A DNA stretch of 64,000 bases from Clostridiales bacterium (GTDB lineage Bacteria; Bacillota; Clostridia; Christensenellales; CAG-138). Positions 63,769-64,000 of this stretch are shown piece after piece (within the stretch, counting starts at the first letter, position 1; each line of letters starts with the position of its first letter). The stretch lies in assembly GCA_004554165.1 (NCBI GenBank), contig SFNQ01000005.1:4500-68499 (forward strand). Direction: 5' to 3'. The position numbers and the translations under genes were made by a program. The notes beneath the pieces were generated by a model. The model did not search any database and was not told the DNA's origin. It saw nothing but the letters and a program-made list of their open reading frames with translations.

Positions 63769-64000
63769 GCCACGGGTTTTTGAGCAAACGTTGGTGCAAC
63801 TGCGGAACGTCCCGTTCCCTGCGGGGCGTTCCCTGTCTCTCTGCCCCCGATTTCCCATACCTTCCCGTGAAAAAAAGCCCCCGCAGGAGAGATGTGAGGT
63901 CTGGACTGTTCCCCGATCAACAGACATGAAAAAGAGAGCCTGTCGTAGAATTTCATAGGATTACGCGGTCTTGCTTCGGATTTCAACCGGAGTGAGACCG
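63769..64000. other. Non-coding right edge with terminal hairpin
   Basis: No supported gene follows the last CDS. At 63966-64000 an imperfect inverted repeat (CGGTCT ... AGACCG, with inner CGG ... CCG) closes a 7-nt loop and ends exactly at the window edge. It may belong to a repeat or an element that continues outside. Confidence 0.4.

Overview
The window reads as chromosomal DNA of a GC-rich member of the Bacillota, most likely a Clostridia lineage. The evidence is gene content and order: a CIRCE-controlled groES-groL pair, a BceRSAB-type two-component/ABC set, glutamine synthetase III, an ANTAR regulator beside glutamine synthetase I, RemA, YerC, RqcH, a PASTA-domain kinase, and the Bacillus-like order def-fmt-rsmB-rlmN-stp-prkC-rsgA-rpe. 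Shine-Dalgarno sites are mostly strong (AGGAGG-like), sigma-A-type promoters are frequent, and UUG/GUG starts are used several times. No rRNA, tRNA or CRISPR array was found. The genus cannot be fixed from the sequence alone.

Layout. 0.3-2.6 kb (minus): a malate/lactate dehydrogenase-family oxidoreductase and malic enzyme. 3-7 kb (plus): pstS-pstC-pstA-pstB-phoU phosphate uptake. 7-15 kb: a nitrogen-assimilation block. A short GSI glutamine synthetase, an ANTAR antiterminator and a NUDIX hydrolase run left. A GSIII glutamine synthetase and three separately encoded glutamate synthase parts run right. The divergent intergenic region carries two promoters, phased TTGCAG repeats and an intrinsic terminator in the GSIII leader overlapped by an ANTAR-type hexaloop hairpin. 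15-16.6 kb: poorly coding DNA and a lipoprotein. 16.8-21.7 kb (plus): a BceRS-like regulator/kinase pair, its ABC transporter and a small membrane protein. 21.8-24.4 kb: a decayed AraC/GyrI-like regulator gene split by about 1.4 kb of foreign DNA that encodes a fragment of a phage/ICE-type polyvalent protein, followed by a long inverted repeat.

24.4-31.1 kb (minus): an EF-G paralogue, adenosylhomocysteinase, S41 peptidase, threonine synthase and a small P-loop protein. 31.5-38.7 kb (plus): pcrA-ligA-AIRS-like-yicC-remA-gmk-rpoZ. 39.2-51.1 kb (plus): priA, then the def to rpe operon, interrupted by one opposite-strand XRE/LiaF-like membrane regulator. 51-57.9 kb: a DUF4364-like protein, a secreted M15-like peptidase, an AEC transporter, deoC and groESL. 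58-63.8 kb (plus): a copper-type P-ATPase, rpsT, yerC, rqcH, rdgB and a YfcE-like phosphodiesterase. The window ends in a hairpin that may continue beyond it.

Most of the sequence is core housekeeping. The parts most worth a second look are the glutamine synthetase regulatory region (9.4-9.65 kb) and the disrupted regulator with its inserted fragment (21.8-24.35 kb). No clearly new multi-gene system was found.
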